5,349 nucleotides of DNA from the NCBI GenBank assembly GCA_012511645.1, contig JAAZFP010000224.1:1-5349 (forward strand), written 5' to 3'. Made by a program: the position numbers and the translations under genes. The notes beneath the pieces are model-generated. The model ran no database searches and was not told where the DNA came from. It saw only the letters and a program-made list of their open reading frames with translations. Origin of the DNA: Microbacteriaceae bacterium. Its GTDB lineage: Bacteria; Actinomycetota; Actinomycetes; Actinomycetales; Microbacteriaceae. Of the stretch, positions 1-5,349 are shown piece after piece (position 1 is the stretch's first letter; each line of letters starts with the position of its first letter).

Positions 1-104
1 CGTGCGGCCAGCTCATCGCCCTGCTCAAGCAGCAGTCGCGCCACTTGTGCGCCGACCGAGCCGCCTCCGAGCAGTGCGACGCGGAGGTCGCGGTATCCGT
101 TCAC
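1..104 (-). CDS. hom: Homoserine dehydrogenase, N-terminal fragment (cut by window edge)
   Basis: Homoserine dehydrogenase reduces L-aspartate 4-semialdehyde to L-homoserine with NAD(P)H, the entry to threonine and methionine synthesis in the cytoplasm. Only the first 34 codons are present; the gene runs off the left edge. The translation starts MNGYRDLRVALLGGGSVGAQ and goes on through VARLLLEQGDELAA. This is a first beta strand followed by a Gly-rich GxGxxG-type nucleotide-binding turn (GGGSVG, residues 13-18), as at the N terminus of actinobacterial Hom. The start is a GTG (104-102) with a GGAG ribosome-binding site at 117-114, nine bases upstream. An in-frame stop lies further upstream, so no longer ATG form exists. 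It follows lysA by 58 bases on the same strand, with no clear terminator between. The fragment alone would fit any Rossmann NAD(P) enzyme; the position after lysA makes Hom the best call. Confidence 0.85.
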   Translation of the reverse strand, partial: MNGYRDLRVALLGGGSVGAQVARLLLEQGDELAA

Positions 105-162
105 CTTGTTGTTCTCCAGTTTCGTTTGAGGGTCTTCACACGTTCATCATCGAGCGCTGATG

Positions 163-1572
163 TCACACACTTCGCGCAAGCAGATCAGCTTCGGTCTCTC
201 CGCGCACAATTACTCTCGCGGCACCGTCTCGCACCGCGACTACCGCTGGTCGCGGCACATAATTGTAATTGCTCGAGAGCGAATAGCAGTAAGCGCCGGT
301 GGCCGCCACCGCGAGCATATCGCCGGGCGCCACGTCAGCTGGCAGCACGTCGCGCTGCACCACAATGTCGCCAGATTCACAGTGCTTCCCCACGACCCGC
401 ACGAGCTGCGAAGTCGCATCGCTCGAACGGTTCGCCAACCGCACATGGTAGTCGGCGCCGTAGAGGGCAGGGCGCGCATTGTCACTCATGCCGCCATCCA
501 CACTGACATAGAGCCGTTCGGCGAAACCAAGGTCCTCAGGATCACCTGCTCCGGCATCGCTCTCAGCCAATTGCACCATCTTCGTCGTGCCGACGGTGTC
601 CAGGGTGACGCCAGCCTGCCCGATCAGCGAACGACCCGGCTCAAACGCCACGGTCGGCACCGCGATCCCGGCCTCACGACACGTCAACGCAACGATATCT
701 GCAAGCTCGGCGGCGAGCTGATCCATGTCTGGCGCCTCGTCAGCCTGATCCGGCGTGTAGGCGATGCCGAAACCACCGCCGAGATTCAGCTCTGGCACCG
801 GTGAGCCAAGCCGCTCGGCAAGCTCAGCATAGAGACCAATCATGCGGCGGGCAGACTCGCGGAATGCGTCGCTCGAAAAGATCTGAGACCCAATGTGGCA
901 GTGCAAGCCAAGAAAACGCAGACTGTCATGGGCTGCGATTCGCTCGGCAAGCGTAACCGTTCGCGACAGGGGCAGACCAAATTTCTGATCCTCGTGCGCG
1001 GTTGCAAGAAACGCGTGGGCGCCCGCGTGCACGCCGCTGTTGATACGCAACCGCACCGACTGCCGCACCCCCGCGGCTCGCGCTGCCTCGGCGACTCGCT
1101 CAATCTCTTGTTCACTGTCGCGCACGCTCGTGCCCACTCCCGCAGCAATTGCGCGGGCAATCTCGACGTCACTCTTGTTATTGCCGTGGAACCCAATGCT
1201 GGCGGGGTTTACCCCAGCAGCGAGCGCAACCGCGAGCTCTCCCCCGCTCGCAACGTCGATGTTGAGACCCTCTTCGGCCATCCATTTCGCGACCTCGACA
1301 CAGAGAAACGCTTTGCCGGCGTAGTACACCTTCGCGTGCGTTCCCACTCTCGCAAACTCGCGCTGCAGAGCCTCACGCACATGTCGAGCACGATCGCGCG
1401 CGCTCTGCTCATCAACGACATAGAGCGGGGTGCCAAATTCGGCTGCAAGGTCGGTCGCTGCGATGTCGGCAATCTTCAACCGACCGCACTGACGGCCCCG
1501 TCGCGAATTCACAGGAAAGACACGCGTATCGATGGTGTTCAGGTCGGTCACCCGATCAAGTCTAGCTGTCAC
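163..1572 (-). CDS. lysA: Diaminopimelate decarboxylase (PLP-dependent)
   Basis: LysA decarboxylates meso-2,6-diaminopimelate to L-lysine and CO2, the last step of lysine synthesis, using pyridoxal phosphate. The 469-residue protein is a normal length for actinobacterial LysA. The alanine-racemase-like PLP barrel spans roughly residues 48-310, with the Schiff-base lysine K87 in YYAGKAF. It also carries HGNNK (129-133), EDQKFGL (194-200), HIGSQI (226-231) and the phosphate-binding GGGFG (265-269). EPGRS (311-315), GGMSDN (360-365), CESGD (398-402, with the active-site cysteine supplied across the dimer) and GAYCYSLSSNYN (426-437) complete the active site. All key residues are present, so the enzyme should be active. 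The GTG start (1572-1570) shares four bases, GTGA, with the stop of the upstream gene, and only a weak GAGA lies before it, which fits translational coupling. A second in-frame GTG at codon 8 is possible, but nothing favours it. Confidence 0.97.
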   Translation of the reverse strand: MTARLDRVTDLNTIDTRVFPVNSRRGRQCGRLKIADIAATDLAAEFGTPLYVVDEQSARDRARHVREALQREFARVGTHAKVYYAGKAFLCVEVAKWMAEEGLNIDVASGGELAVALAAGVNPASIGFHGNNKSDVEIARAIAAGVGTSVRDSEQEIERVAEAARAAGVRQSVRLRINSGVHAGAHAFLATAHEDQKFGLPLSRTVTLAERIAAHDSLRFLGLHCHIGSQIFSSDAFRESARRMIGLYAELAERLGSPVPELNLGGGFGIAYTPDQADEAPDMDQLAAELADIVALTCREAGIAVPTVAFEPGRSLIGQAGVTLDTVGTTKMVQLAESDAGAGDPEDLGFAERLYVSVDGGMSDNARPALYGADYHVRLANRSSDATSQLVRVVGKHCESGDIVVQRDVLPADVAPGDMLAVAATGAYCYSLSSNYNYVPRPAVVAVRDGAARVIVRGETEADLLARSV

Positions 1573-2396
1573 GCATTCTCGCAGGTTCCCATCTCAAGCT
1601 GCGCTGGATCGCTGAGAATATTTGGCGCGAGCGCAACCGAGAGGGTGAGGCTGGCCTGCGGAGCCACCAGCCGCTCCTGCACCGTCAGATCGGTGAGCGT
1701 GATGCCCTTCGGAATGCGGTCACTCACACAAATGAGATGCGGGCTCAACAGCTCGGCTATTGGCCCGCTGGTGAGATTGCGAAGCTCTTCAACACTGAAA
1801 TCGAATCCCGTGACCTGCACCGCGGTCGGTTCAACACGCAACTCACCATCGCTGACCGACAGCGCGAGCAGCGCGGTGAACGGCACATCGAACCCAAACA
1901 AACTCAACTGGGTGCCAACGCGCACCTCACTACCCACGATTTCACCGATGTCAGCAAGGTCATTCGTCGCAAGGCTTACGACCTGGCCAAGACTGCGCGA
2001 GGAGACGGTCACTGAGGCAGTCGCGGCATCGATGTCGCCGGTCGTGGGATCAAACGGCATCGAGTCTGCACTGGCCTGCAATGTCGCGTGGATGCCGTCG
2101 ACGACCTCAACGTTTGGCACCGTCACATCGACACGACCGACCCGCCCACTGAGTGCGGGCAGCAGCGCTGAACCCTGCAGATCAACGTCTATTGGCTGTT
2201 CGACCGAGAGCCCGAAGCTGTCGCGAATCGAGGTCGCGATAATGCCGGGGATGATCGCTCTCAGCGCGACTTCTGTCCCAGCCAGCAGCAGCCCCAGCAC
2301 CACCAACACGCTCAGGATGCGCAACCACCACCTGGGCCGCCGTTTCACTGGAGTAACAGTGGCGGCCATCGGCACATCGACCGCAGGTTCGGTCAT
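1569..2396 (-). CDS. DUF2993 / LmeA-like membrane-anchored lipid-binding protein
   Basis: The 275-residue protein has a short cytoplasmic N terminus with a basic stretch (KRRPRWW, 18-24), one hydrophobic segment (about 25-45) and a long extracytoplasmic domain. The charge pattern predicts N-in, C-out; no lipobox is seen. The outer domain shows DUF2993 features: a helix ending IRDSFGL (57-63), repeated amphipathic beta strands (LQGSALLPALSGRVGRVDVT, VSDGELRV, VQVTGF) and an IPKGITL turn (228-234). The family includes mycobacterial LmeA, a phospholipid-binding envelope protein needed for mannan elongation of lipomannan; whether this protein does the same is inference. Two cysteines, C223 and C272, both lie outside the membrane and could form a disulfide. 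The ATG (2396-2394) overlaps the argS stop as ATGA, and its own stop overlaps the lysA start as GTGA, so it is locked into the operon. The family call rests on fold pattern rather than a catalytic motif. Confidence 0.75.
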   Translation of the reverse strand: MTEPAVDVPMAATVTPVKRRPRWWLRILSVLVVLGLLLAGTEVALRAIIPGIIATSIRDSFGLSVEQPIDVDLQGSALLPALSGRVGRVDVTVPNVEVVDGIHATLQASADSMPFDPTTGDIDAATASVTVSSRSLGQVVSLATNDLADIGEIVGSEVRVGTQLSLFGFDVPFTALLALSVSDGELRVEPTAVQVTGFDFSVEELRNLTSGPIAELLSPHLICVSDRIPKGITLTDLTVQERLVAPQASLTLSVALAPNILSDPAQLEMGTCENA

Positions 2397-4075
2397 AGGC
2401 GTTCGGGCGCGCTCACGCCGAGCAGGTCAAGCCCGTTTCGAATGACCTGACCGGCCGCATCATTCAGCCACAGTCTGGTGCGATGCAGATCGGTCACGGG
2501 GTCTTCGCCCTGCGGAATCACCCGGCAGTTGTCATACCAGCGGTGATAGTCAGCGGCCAGCTCTTCGAGGTAGCGAGCGATGCGGTGGGGTTCGCGCAGG
2601 TCAGCGGCACCAGCGACGATCGCAGGGTACTGCTGCAGTTTGCCGAGCAGTTCGGTCTCGGTGTCGTGCGTGAGTTGCGCCGGCTCGAAGGCGCTGCGGT
2701 CGATGCCCGCGGCTTCGGCGTTGCGGTCGACCGCGCGGGTGCGAGCGTGCGCGTACTGCACATAAAACACCGGGTTATCGTTGGTGCGGCTGCGCAGCTT
2801 TTCGCCGTCGAGCGACAACGGAGAATCGGCAGGGTATCGCGCCAACCAGTAGCGCAGCGCGTCACTGCCAAGCCACTCGAGCAGATCATCGAGCTCAACG
2901 ATATTGCCCGCCCGCTTTGACAGCTTTGCACCGTTCAGGTTGACGAGCTGACCGATGAGCGCCGTGATGTCACGCTCGGTGTCGTCGCCAGCAGCACCGG
3001 CGATTGCGGTGAGCCGACCCACATAGCCGTGGTGATCGGCACCGAGCAGGTAAATCTTCTCGCCAAAGCCTCGGTCTTTCTTTGAAAGATAGTAGGCCGC
3101 GTCTGCCGCAAAGTAGGTGTAGATGCCGTTGCCACGCGTAAACACGCGATCCTTATCGTCACCGAATGTCGTCGTTCGTACCCAGATCGCGCCGTCGTCT
3201 TCATAGACGTGCCCCTGCTCGCGCAGCCGATCAACCGACCCCTCGATCGGGCTCGGGGTGCCATCAGCGCCCGCGGTATGCAGGGTACGCTCTGAGAAGA
3301 ACACATCGAAGTGCACATTGAACCGCTCAAGCGAGTCTTTGATCTCAGCAAGCTGCTGCTGGTAAGCAGCTTCCTGTGCGAGCGACAGCGCGGCAGCGCG
3401 ATCCTCGGCAGCCTGAGCTGCAAGATCTGGGATCTGCTCGAGCACCTTTGCGCCAAGCTCGTGAATGTATTCGCCAGGGTAAGCGTCTTCTGGCGCCGGC
3501 TCACCGAGCGCGGCAGCAAGCACCGAGCGACCAAACTTGTCCATCTGGGCGCCAGCGTCGTTGATGTAGTACTCGTTCGTCACCTCAGCGCCAGCGGCCC
3601 GCAGCACGCGCGACAGGGAATCGCCGAGTGCCGCCCACCGGGTGTGGCCGAGGTGCAACGGGCCCGTCGGGTTCGCACTCACAAACTCGAGATGGATGTG
3701 CTGGCCTTCGAGCGCCGCGCCGCGACCGTACTGTGAGCCCTCGGTCACGATGACCCTCGCAGTCTCCCCTGCGCTTGCAGCGTCGAGGGTGATATTGATG
3801 AACCCCGGCCCCGCAATTTCGGCGGAAGCCACACCATCAATCGCGGCGATCTCGGTGGCCACCTGTTCGGCGAGCACGCGCGGGTTCTCACCGAGGCGCT
3901 TCGCAAACTTCATCGCCACGTTCGAGGCCCAGTCACCGTGGTCGCGGTTGCGCGGTCGTTCGACCTGAGTGTCTGCTTCGGTGACGGTCAGCGATGCATC
4001 ATCGTCGAGCGCTCGACCATCGATAATGGTCGAGAGAATACGGGCGATCTGGGCGGCGAGTTCTTGTGGCGTCAC
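2393..4075 (-). CDS. argS: Arginyl-tRNA synthetase
   Basis: ArgRS attaches L-arginine to tRNA-Arg using ATP; it is a monomeric class Ia synthetase in the cytoplasm. From the GTG at 4075 the protein has 560 residues, normal for the family. In order: an N-terminal Add-1 domain that reads the tRNA elbow (about 1-100, with the typical ERPRNRDHGDWASN); the Rossmann core with NPTGPLHLGH (135-144, the HIGH motif as HLGH); NDAGAQMDKFG (172-182); GADHHGYV (345-352); and the KMSKS-type loop as KLSKR (384-388). A DALR anticodon-binding helical domain follows (about 434-560) with FYVQYAHAR, ending in GVSAPERL. Unlike many ArgRS, it has the first KMSKS lysine. I chose GTG 4075 over the in-frame TTG at 4084 because it gives the family-typical MTPxEL start and lies eight bases after a TAGAAT -10 box. 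The TTG form would add three residues (563). It heads the operon leading to lysA and hom. Confidence 0.97.
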   Translation of the reverse strand: MTPQELAAQIARILSTIIDGRALDDDASLTVTEADTQVERPRNRDHGDWASNVAMKFAKRLGENPRVLAEQVATEIAAIDGVASAEIAGPGFINITLDAASAGETARVIVTEGSQYGRGAALEGQHIHLEFVSANPTGPLHLGHTRWAALGDSLSRVLRAAGAEVTNEYYINDAGAQMDKFGRSVLAAALGEPAPEDAYPGEYIHELGAKVLEQIPDLAAQAAEDRAAALSLAQEAAYQQQLAEIKDSLERFNVHFDVFFSERTLHTAGADGTPSPIEGSVDRLREQGHVYEDDGAIWVRTTTFGDDKDRVFTRGNGIYTYFAADAAYYLSKKDRGFGEKIYLLGADHHGYVGRLTAIAGAAGDDTERDITALIGQLVNLNGAKLSKRAGNIVELDDLLEWLGSDALRYWLARYPADSPLSLDGEKLRSRTNDNPVFYVQYAHARTRAVDRNAEAAGIDRSAFEPAQLTHDTETELLGKLQQYPAIVAGAADLREPHRIARYLEELAADYHRWYDNCRVIPQGEDPVTDLHRTRLWLNDAAGQVIRNGLDLLGVSAPERL

Positions 4076-4083
4076 AAGCGACA

Positions 4084-4089
4084 ATTCTA
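4084..4089 (-). promoter_or_regulatory. Candidate -10 box of the argS operon promoter (leaderless start)
   Basis: TAGAAT fits the actinobacterial TAnnnT -10 pattern. Eight bases separate it from the GTG at 4075, so transcription would begin at or next to the start codon and give a leaderless mRNA. This agrees with the lack of a Shine-Dalgarno sequence before either the GTG or the alternative TTG, whose first base lies inside this box. No good -35 match is seen at 16-19 bases; the sequence there is GTTCTC-like. The box is read from sequence only. Confidence 0.5.
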
Positions 4090-4106
4090 GCCGCTACGCC
4101 CTACCC

Positions 4107-4138
4107 GAGAACCCAGCCGCGGTCTCACGGGGTTTCTC
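4107..4138. other. Imperfect inverted repeat in the argS / tRNA-Arg divergent region
   Basis: GAGAACCC (4107-4114) can pair with GGGTTTCTC (4130-4138), with one T bulged, around a loop of about 15 bases. It lies where the -35 element and upstream operator of the argS promoter would be, and about 45 bases upstream of the tRNA -10 box. It could be an operator or simply chance; arm length is modest and no known operator consensus was recognised in it. Confidence 0.25.
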
Positions 4139-4182
4139 AGGAGCAGAACGGGCAGAGTGCCAGAGCCACGCTCGACGTGCGG

Positions 4183-4188
4183 TAGGCT
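4183..4188 (+). promoter_or_regulatory. Candidate -10 box for tRNA-Arg
   Basis: TAGGCT matches TAnnnT and ends ten bases before the mature tRNA 5' end at 4199. The primary transcript would carry only a leader of about two to five bases for RNase P to remove. No clear -35 hexamer was found 16-19 bases upstream. Confidence 0.5.
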
Positions 4189-4198
4189 TGTGCGGTGC

Positions 4199-4271
4199 GC
4201 CTCCGTAGCTCAGGGGATAGAGCGCCGGTTTCCGGTACCGAAGGTCGGGGGTTCGAATCCCTCCGGGGGCA
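4199..4271 (+). tRNA. tRNA-Arg (anticodon CCG)
   Basis: This is a full 73-base cloverleaf. Acceptor GCCTCCG (4199-4205) pairs with CGGGGGC (4264-4270), with one T-G wobble, followed by discriminator A (4271). The D stem is GCTC/GAGC (4208-4211, 4220-4223). The anticodon arm is CCGGT / TTCCGGT / ACCGA (4225-4241), with anticodon CCG at 4232-4234, which reads the arginine codon CGG. The variable loop is AGGTC. The T stem GGGGG pairs with CCCTC around the loop TTCGAAT (4252-4258). CCA is not encoded; CTG follows the discriminator, so CCA must be added by nucleotidyltransferase. The outermost anticodon-stem pair (positions 27-43) is C-A rather than C-G. A20 of the Arg identity set was not assigned with certainty. 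The gene lies divergently beside argS, the gene for the enzyme that charges it. Confidence 0.96.
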
Positions 4272-4281
4272 CTGTTCAATC

Positions 4282-4311
4282 GATGAGTTGGGGCACGCCT
4301 CCCCACTCATC
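4282..4311. terminator. Hairpin terminator between converging tRNA-Arg and J-domain gene
   Basis: GATGAGT (4282-4288) plus GGGG (4290-4293) pair with CCCC (4301-4304) plus ACTCATC (4305-4311). This gives 11 base pairs with T4289 bulged and a seven-base loop. It starts ten bases after the tRNA and overlaps the stop codon of the minus-strand gene (4309-4307). On the plus strand a loose T-rich stretch follows (CTTGTATT, 4314-4321); the minus strand has no U run, as is common in actinobacterial terminators. Its place between converging genes supports a shared terminator. Confidence 0.65.
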
Positions 4312-4948
4312 CGCTTGTATTGGCGCATCTGAGTGCATCAACCGCTGCGAATGGCGGGTCGTTCGCCTGGGTCACCACGGTGAGCTGAGCCGGTACATTC
4401 GCGGTCAGCGAGAGCGCAACATCTCGTGACACCACCGGATCGGTCGCCGACTCAGTGACGTACAATCCCACGGTTGCCCACGCGTGGTGGCAGCTTGTCT
4501 GAGCGGTCACCTCGAAGATCCAGCAGGTCTGTTCCGGGGCGCACTCGGCATCCAGCGGAGCAAGAAACGAGAACTCCGAGATCTGCGTATCCGCGAACGG
4601 GGCGGCGGCACTGTCGGCCTCCGCGTTCAGGCCAATCGCGGCAACCACCATGAGCACCGCTACCCCTACGATCGACCAGGGCCATACCGCCGAAGAGCTG
4701 CGGGCCCGTTGCCGTGAACGCCCGTTTGTCGATCGTGGTGCATGCGAGCGGCCCGCACGATATGGGGAGTGCACGGGCGCTTTCGCCTCCACCCACACAT
4801 AGAGATCGCCAGGCCTGCCGCCATTGATTCCAGGCAACCCGCGTTCTCGCACCCGAAGCTTGCCGCCCAGAGCCATCCCCTTCGGAATGCGCACACGAAC
4901 CGAGCCAACCGCGGTCGTTACCTGAATGGACTCGCCTTGGTCGATCAC
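4307..4948 (-). CDS. DnaJ C-terminal domain with membrane anchor and exported Cys tail (3' half of split J-protein gene)
   Basis: From the GTG at 4948 this reads 213 residues. Residues about 1-55 match the second C-terminal, substrate-binding domain of DnaJ/CbpA proteins: VRVRIPKGMALGGKLRVRER (15-34), then GLPGINGGRPGDLYVWV (37-53). A basic linker follows (about 62-87, rich in Arg and Ser), then one membrane segment (about 88-108, VWPWSIVGVAVLMVVAAIGL). The last ~105 residues would lie outside the cell and contain four cysteines (136, 142, 153, 208), including the pattern CxxxxxCW. The J domain that should precede this lies in another frame just upstream, ending at 4945. The stop and this GTG overlap as GTGA, with a weak TGGA six bases before it. 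So this is either a separate translationally coupled subunit or the downstream part of a frameshifted gene. The frame stays open upstream to at least 5179, but that part is rich in Cys and Trp and looks non-coding. The function of the outer tail is unknown. Confidence 0.65.
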   Translation of the reverse strand: MIDQGESIQVTTAVGSVRVRIPKGMALGGKLRVRERGLPGINGGRPGDLYVWVEAKAPVHSPYRAGRSHAPRSTNGRSRQRARSSSAVWPWSIVGVAVLMVVAAIGLNAEADSAAAPFADTQISEFSFLAPLDAECAPEQTCWIFEVTAQTSCHHAWATVGLYVTESATDPVVSRDVALSLTANVPAQLTVVTQANDPPFAAVDALRCANTSG

Positions 4949-4980
4949 TCGGCATCCACAAAAATCGTCTTTTCGATGTC
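4945..4980 (-). other. Frame junction in the J-protein gene (-1 shift or GTGA coupling)
   Basis: The J-domain frame ends GADIEKTIFVDAE-stop at 4947-4945, while the C-terminal domain continues one base back in frame as VIDQGESIQV. Joining the two by reading one base twice at GAG/GTG gives a continuous DnaJ-type beta strand region (IEKTIFVDAE then VIDQGESIQV). A five-base T run on this strand (4964-4960) is a likely place for an indel or sequencing error. It is not a good slippery site: in the J-domain frame the codons are ATT TTT GTG, which do not re-pair well after a -1 slip. Confidence 0.6.
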
Positions 4981-5349
4981 CGCGCCGCGCTGAGGTGCTG
5001 GCCCCGACCTCGCTTGCTGGTGTTGTGAAGAACGATAGTGCCCACGCGACCCGCTCTGCGCTCCAGAAGCACTCGCGCCGGGTCCACGCGCCCCAGTGCG
5101 GCCGGCTGAAGCCGATGCCGAGGATGTGCTCGATGCGGTCGGCCGGCCCGCAATTCCCGAAGTGTTCCACGATCCCCACGAGTCGATCAGCGTGTCACGC
5201 GCTAGCGTCAGCCGCTTGAACTCCTCCGACGCAAGTTCCTTCTCAGCCGCCGGCCGGTCAGCGAAGCGATCCGGGTGCATGAACCGAGATCGCACCTGAT
5301 ACTGCTTCTGTATCTCCTCACGGGTGGCAGACCGGTCACACGCCAGCAG
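4945..5349 (-). CDS. J-domain protein, partial (start beyond right edge; 5' half of split gene)
   Basis: The last 134 codons of this frame are present; the start lies beyond base 5349. The visible part begins LLACDRSATREEIQKQYQVR and continues SRFMHPDRF, i.e. helix II of a J domain, then the invariant HPD (5277-5269), which triggers ATP hydrolysis by Hsp70/DnaK. Helix III follows as EEFKRLTLARDTLIDSW. Next is a low-complexity linker of about 55 residues rich in Ser, Ala and Gly (about 5164-4990), like the G/F or G/S linker of DnaJ proteins. The frame ends GADIEKTIFVDAE, the opening strand of a DnaJ C-terminal domain, and then stops. The rest of that domain is in the -1 frame just downstream. 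No Zn-finger repeats (CxxCxGxG) are seen, so this is a CbpA-like or atypical J protein and not classical DnaJ. Because the end is abrupt inside a domain, a frameshifted gene is the simplest reading. Confidence 0.75.
   Translation of the reverse strand: MLACDRSATREEIQKQYQVRSRFMHPDRFADRPAAEKELASEEFKRLTLARDTLIDSWGSWNTSGIAGRPTASSTSSASASAGRTGARGPGASASGAQSGSRGHYRSSQHQQARSGPAPQRGADIEKTIFVDAE

Noticed and set aside
136..162. Tiny frame ATG ATG AAC GTG TGA and a 5-bp CATCA/TGATG hairpin in the lysA-hom gap, as a possible leader peptide or attenuator
   Set aside because: No ribosome-binding site, no run of Thr/Ile/Met/Lys regulatory codons, no terminator-like second structure; the stem is too short to call.
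160..804. 214-codon plus-strand open frame over the C-terminal part of lysA
   Set aside because: It is fully antisense to a complete LysA with intact catalytic motifs; the translation shows no family features.
895..2445. 516-codon open frame on the plus strand, antisense to lysA and the DUF2993 gene
   Set aside because: It runs across two well-supported minus-strand genes, has no recognisable domain, a Ser/Thr/Arg-biased random-looking composition and no ribosome-binding site. Long antisense frames are expected in GC-rich DNA.
4199..4271. tRNA-Arg as an integration site for a mobile element
   Set aside because: No integrase gene, no repeat of the tRNA 3' end and no foreign-looking DNA are visible on either side within the window.
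4094..4306. Small minus-strand frame containing GGIRTPDLRYRKPALYPLSY
   Set aside because: This is the well-known spurious peptide produced by translating the antisense strand of a tRNA gene. The plus-strand frame at 4157-4429 with SVAQGIERRFPVPKVGGSNP is the sense-strand version of the same artefact.
4951..4970. Programmed -1 frameshift signal at the T run of the J-protein gene
   Set aside because: The heptamer A TTT TTG is not in the reading phase needed (the J-domain frame reads ATT TTT GTG), and no strong downstream stem was seen; mutation or coupled re-initiation explains the split better.
4949..5179. Upstream extension of the C-terminal J-protein frame to an in-frame start at 5179 (290 residues in all)
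   Set aside because: The extension overlaps the J-domain linker in another frame, is rich in Cys and Trp unlike the rest, and lacks domain motifs; the J-domain frame is clearly the coding one there.

Overview
The window looks like chromosome of a high-GC Gram-positive bacterium (Actinomycetota, probably Micrococcales and perhaps Microbacteriaceae). The grounds are a GC-rich sequence, GTG starts, GTGA/ATGA stop-start overlaps, TAnnnT -10 boxes with poor -35 boxes, a tRNA without an encoded CCA, and the actinobacterial gene order argS - (lipid-binding protein) - lysA - hom. Placement at family level is an inference. Almost everything is core metabolism or translation; no mobile element, CRISPR array or phage signal was seen.

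Layout. All protein genes are on the minus strand and read right to left. At the right edge (4307-5349) is a J-domain gene that enters the window without its start. It is broken into two reading frames: a J domain with a Ser/Gly/Ala linker (4945-5349), then a DnaJ C-terminal domain with one membrane segment and a four-cysteine outer tail (4307-4948). The two frames meet at a GTGA stop/start overlap. Next comes a hairpin (4282-4311) placed to end both this gene and the tRNA that runs towards it. A plus-strand tRNA-Arg(CCG) lies at 4199-4271. After a 123-base divergent control region comes a tightly packed minus-strand operon: argS (arginyl-tRNA synthetase), a DUF2993/LmeA-like membrane-anchored protein, lysA (diaminopimelate decarboxylase) and the first 34 codons of hom (homoserine dehydrogenase), cut by the left edge.

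How the genes fit together. LysA and Hom sit on the two branches of the aspartate pathway: lysine from meso-diaminopimelate, and homoserine leading to threonine and methionine. ArgS heads the operon as in corynebacteria, where argS-lysA is a known co-regulated unit. The tRNA-Arg that ArgS charges lies just upstream, divergently transcribed. The DUF2993 protein joins the operon by 4-base overlaps on both sides, which makes co-translation likely although its envelope role is unrelated to amino-acid synthesis.

Most notable points: the split J-domain gene (frameshift, or two coupled ORFs), its membrane-anchored layout with an exported cysteine tail, the DUF2993 gene inserted between argS and lysA, and the probably leaderless GTG start of argS. 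None of these amounts to clear evidence for a wholly new system.
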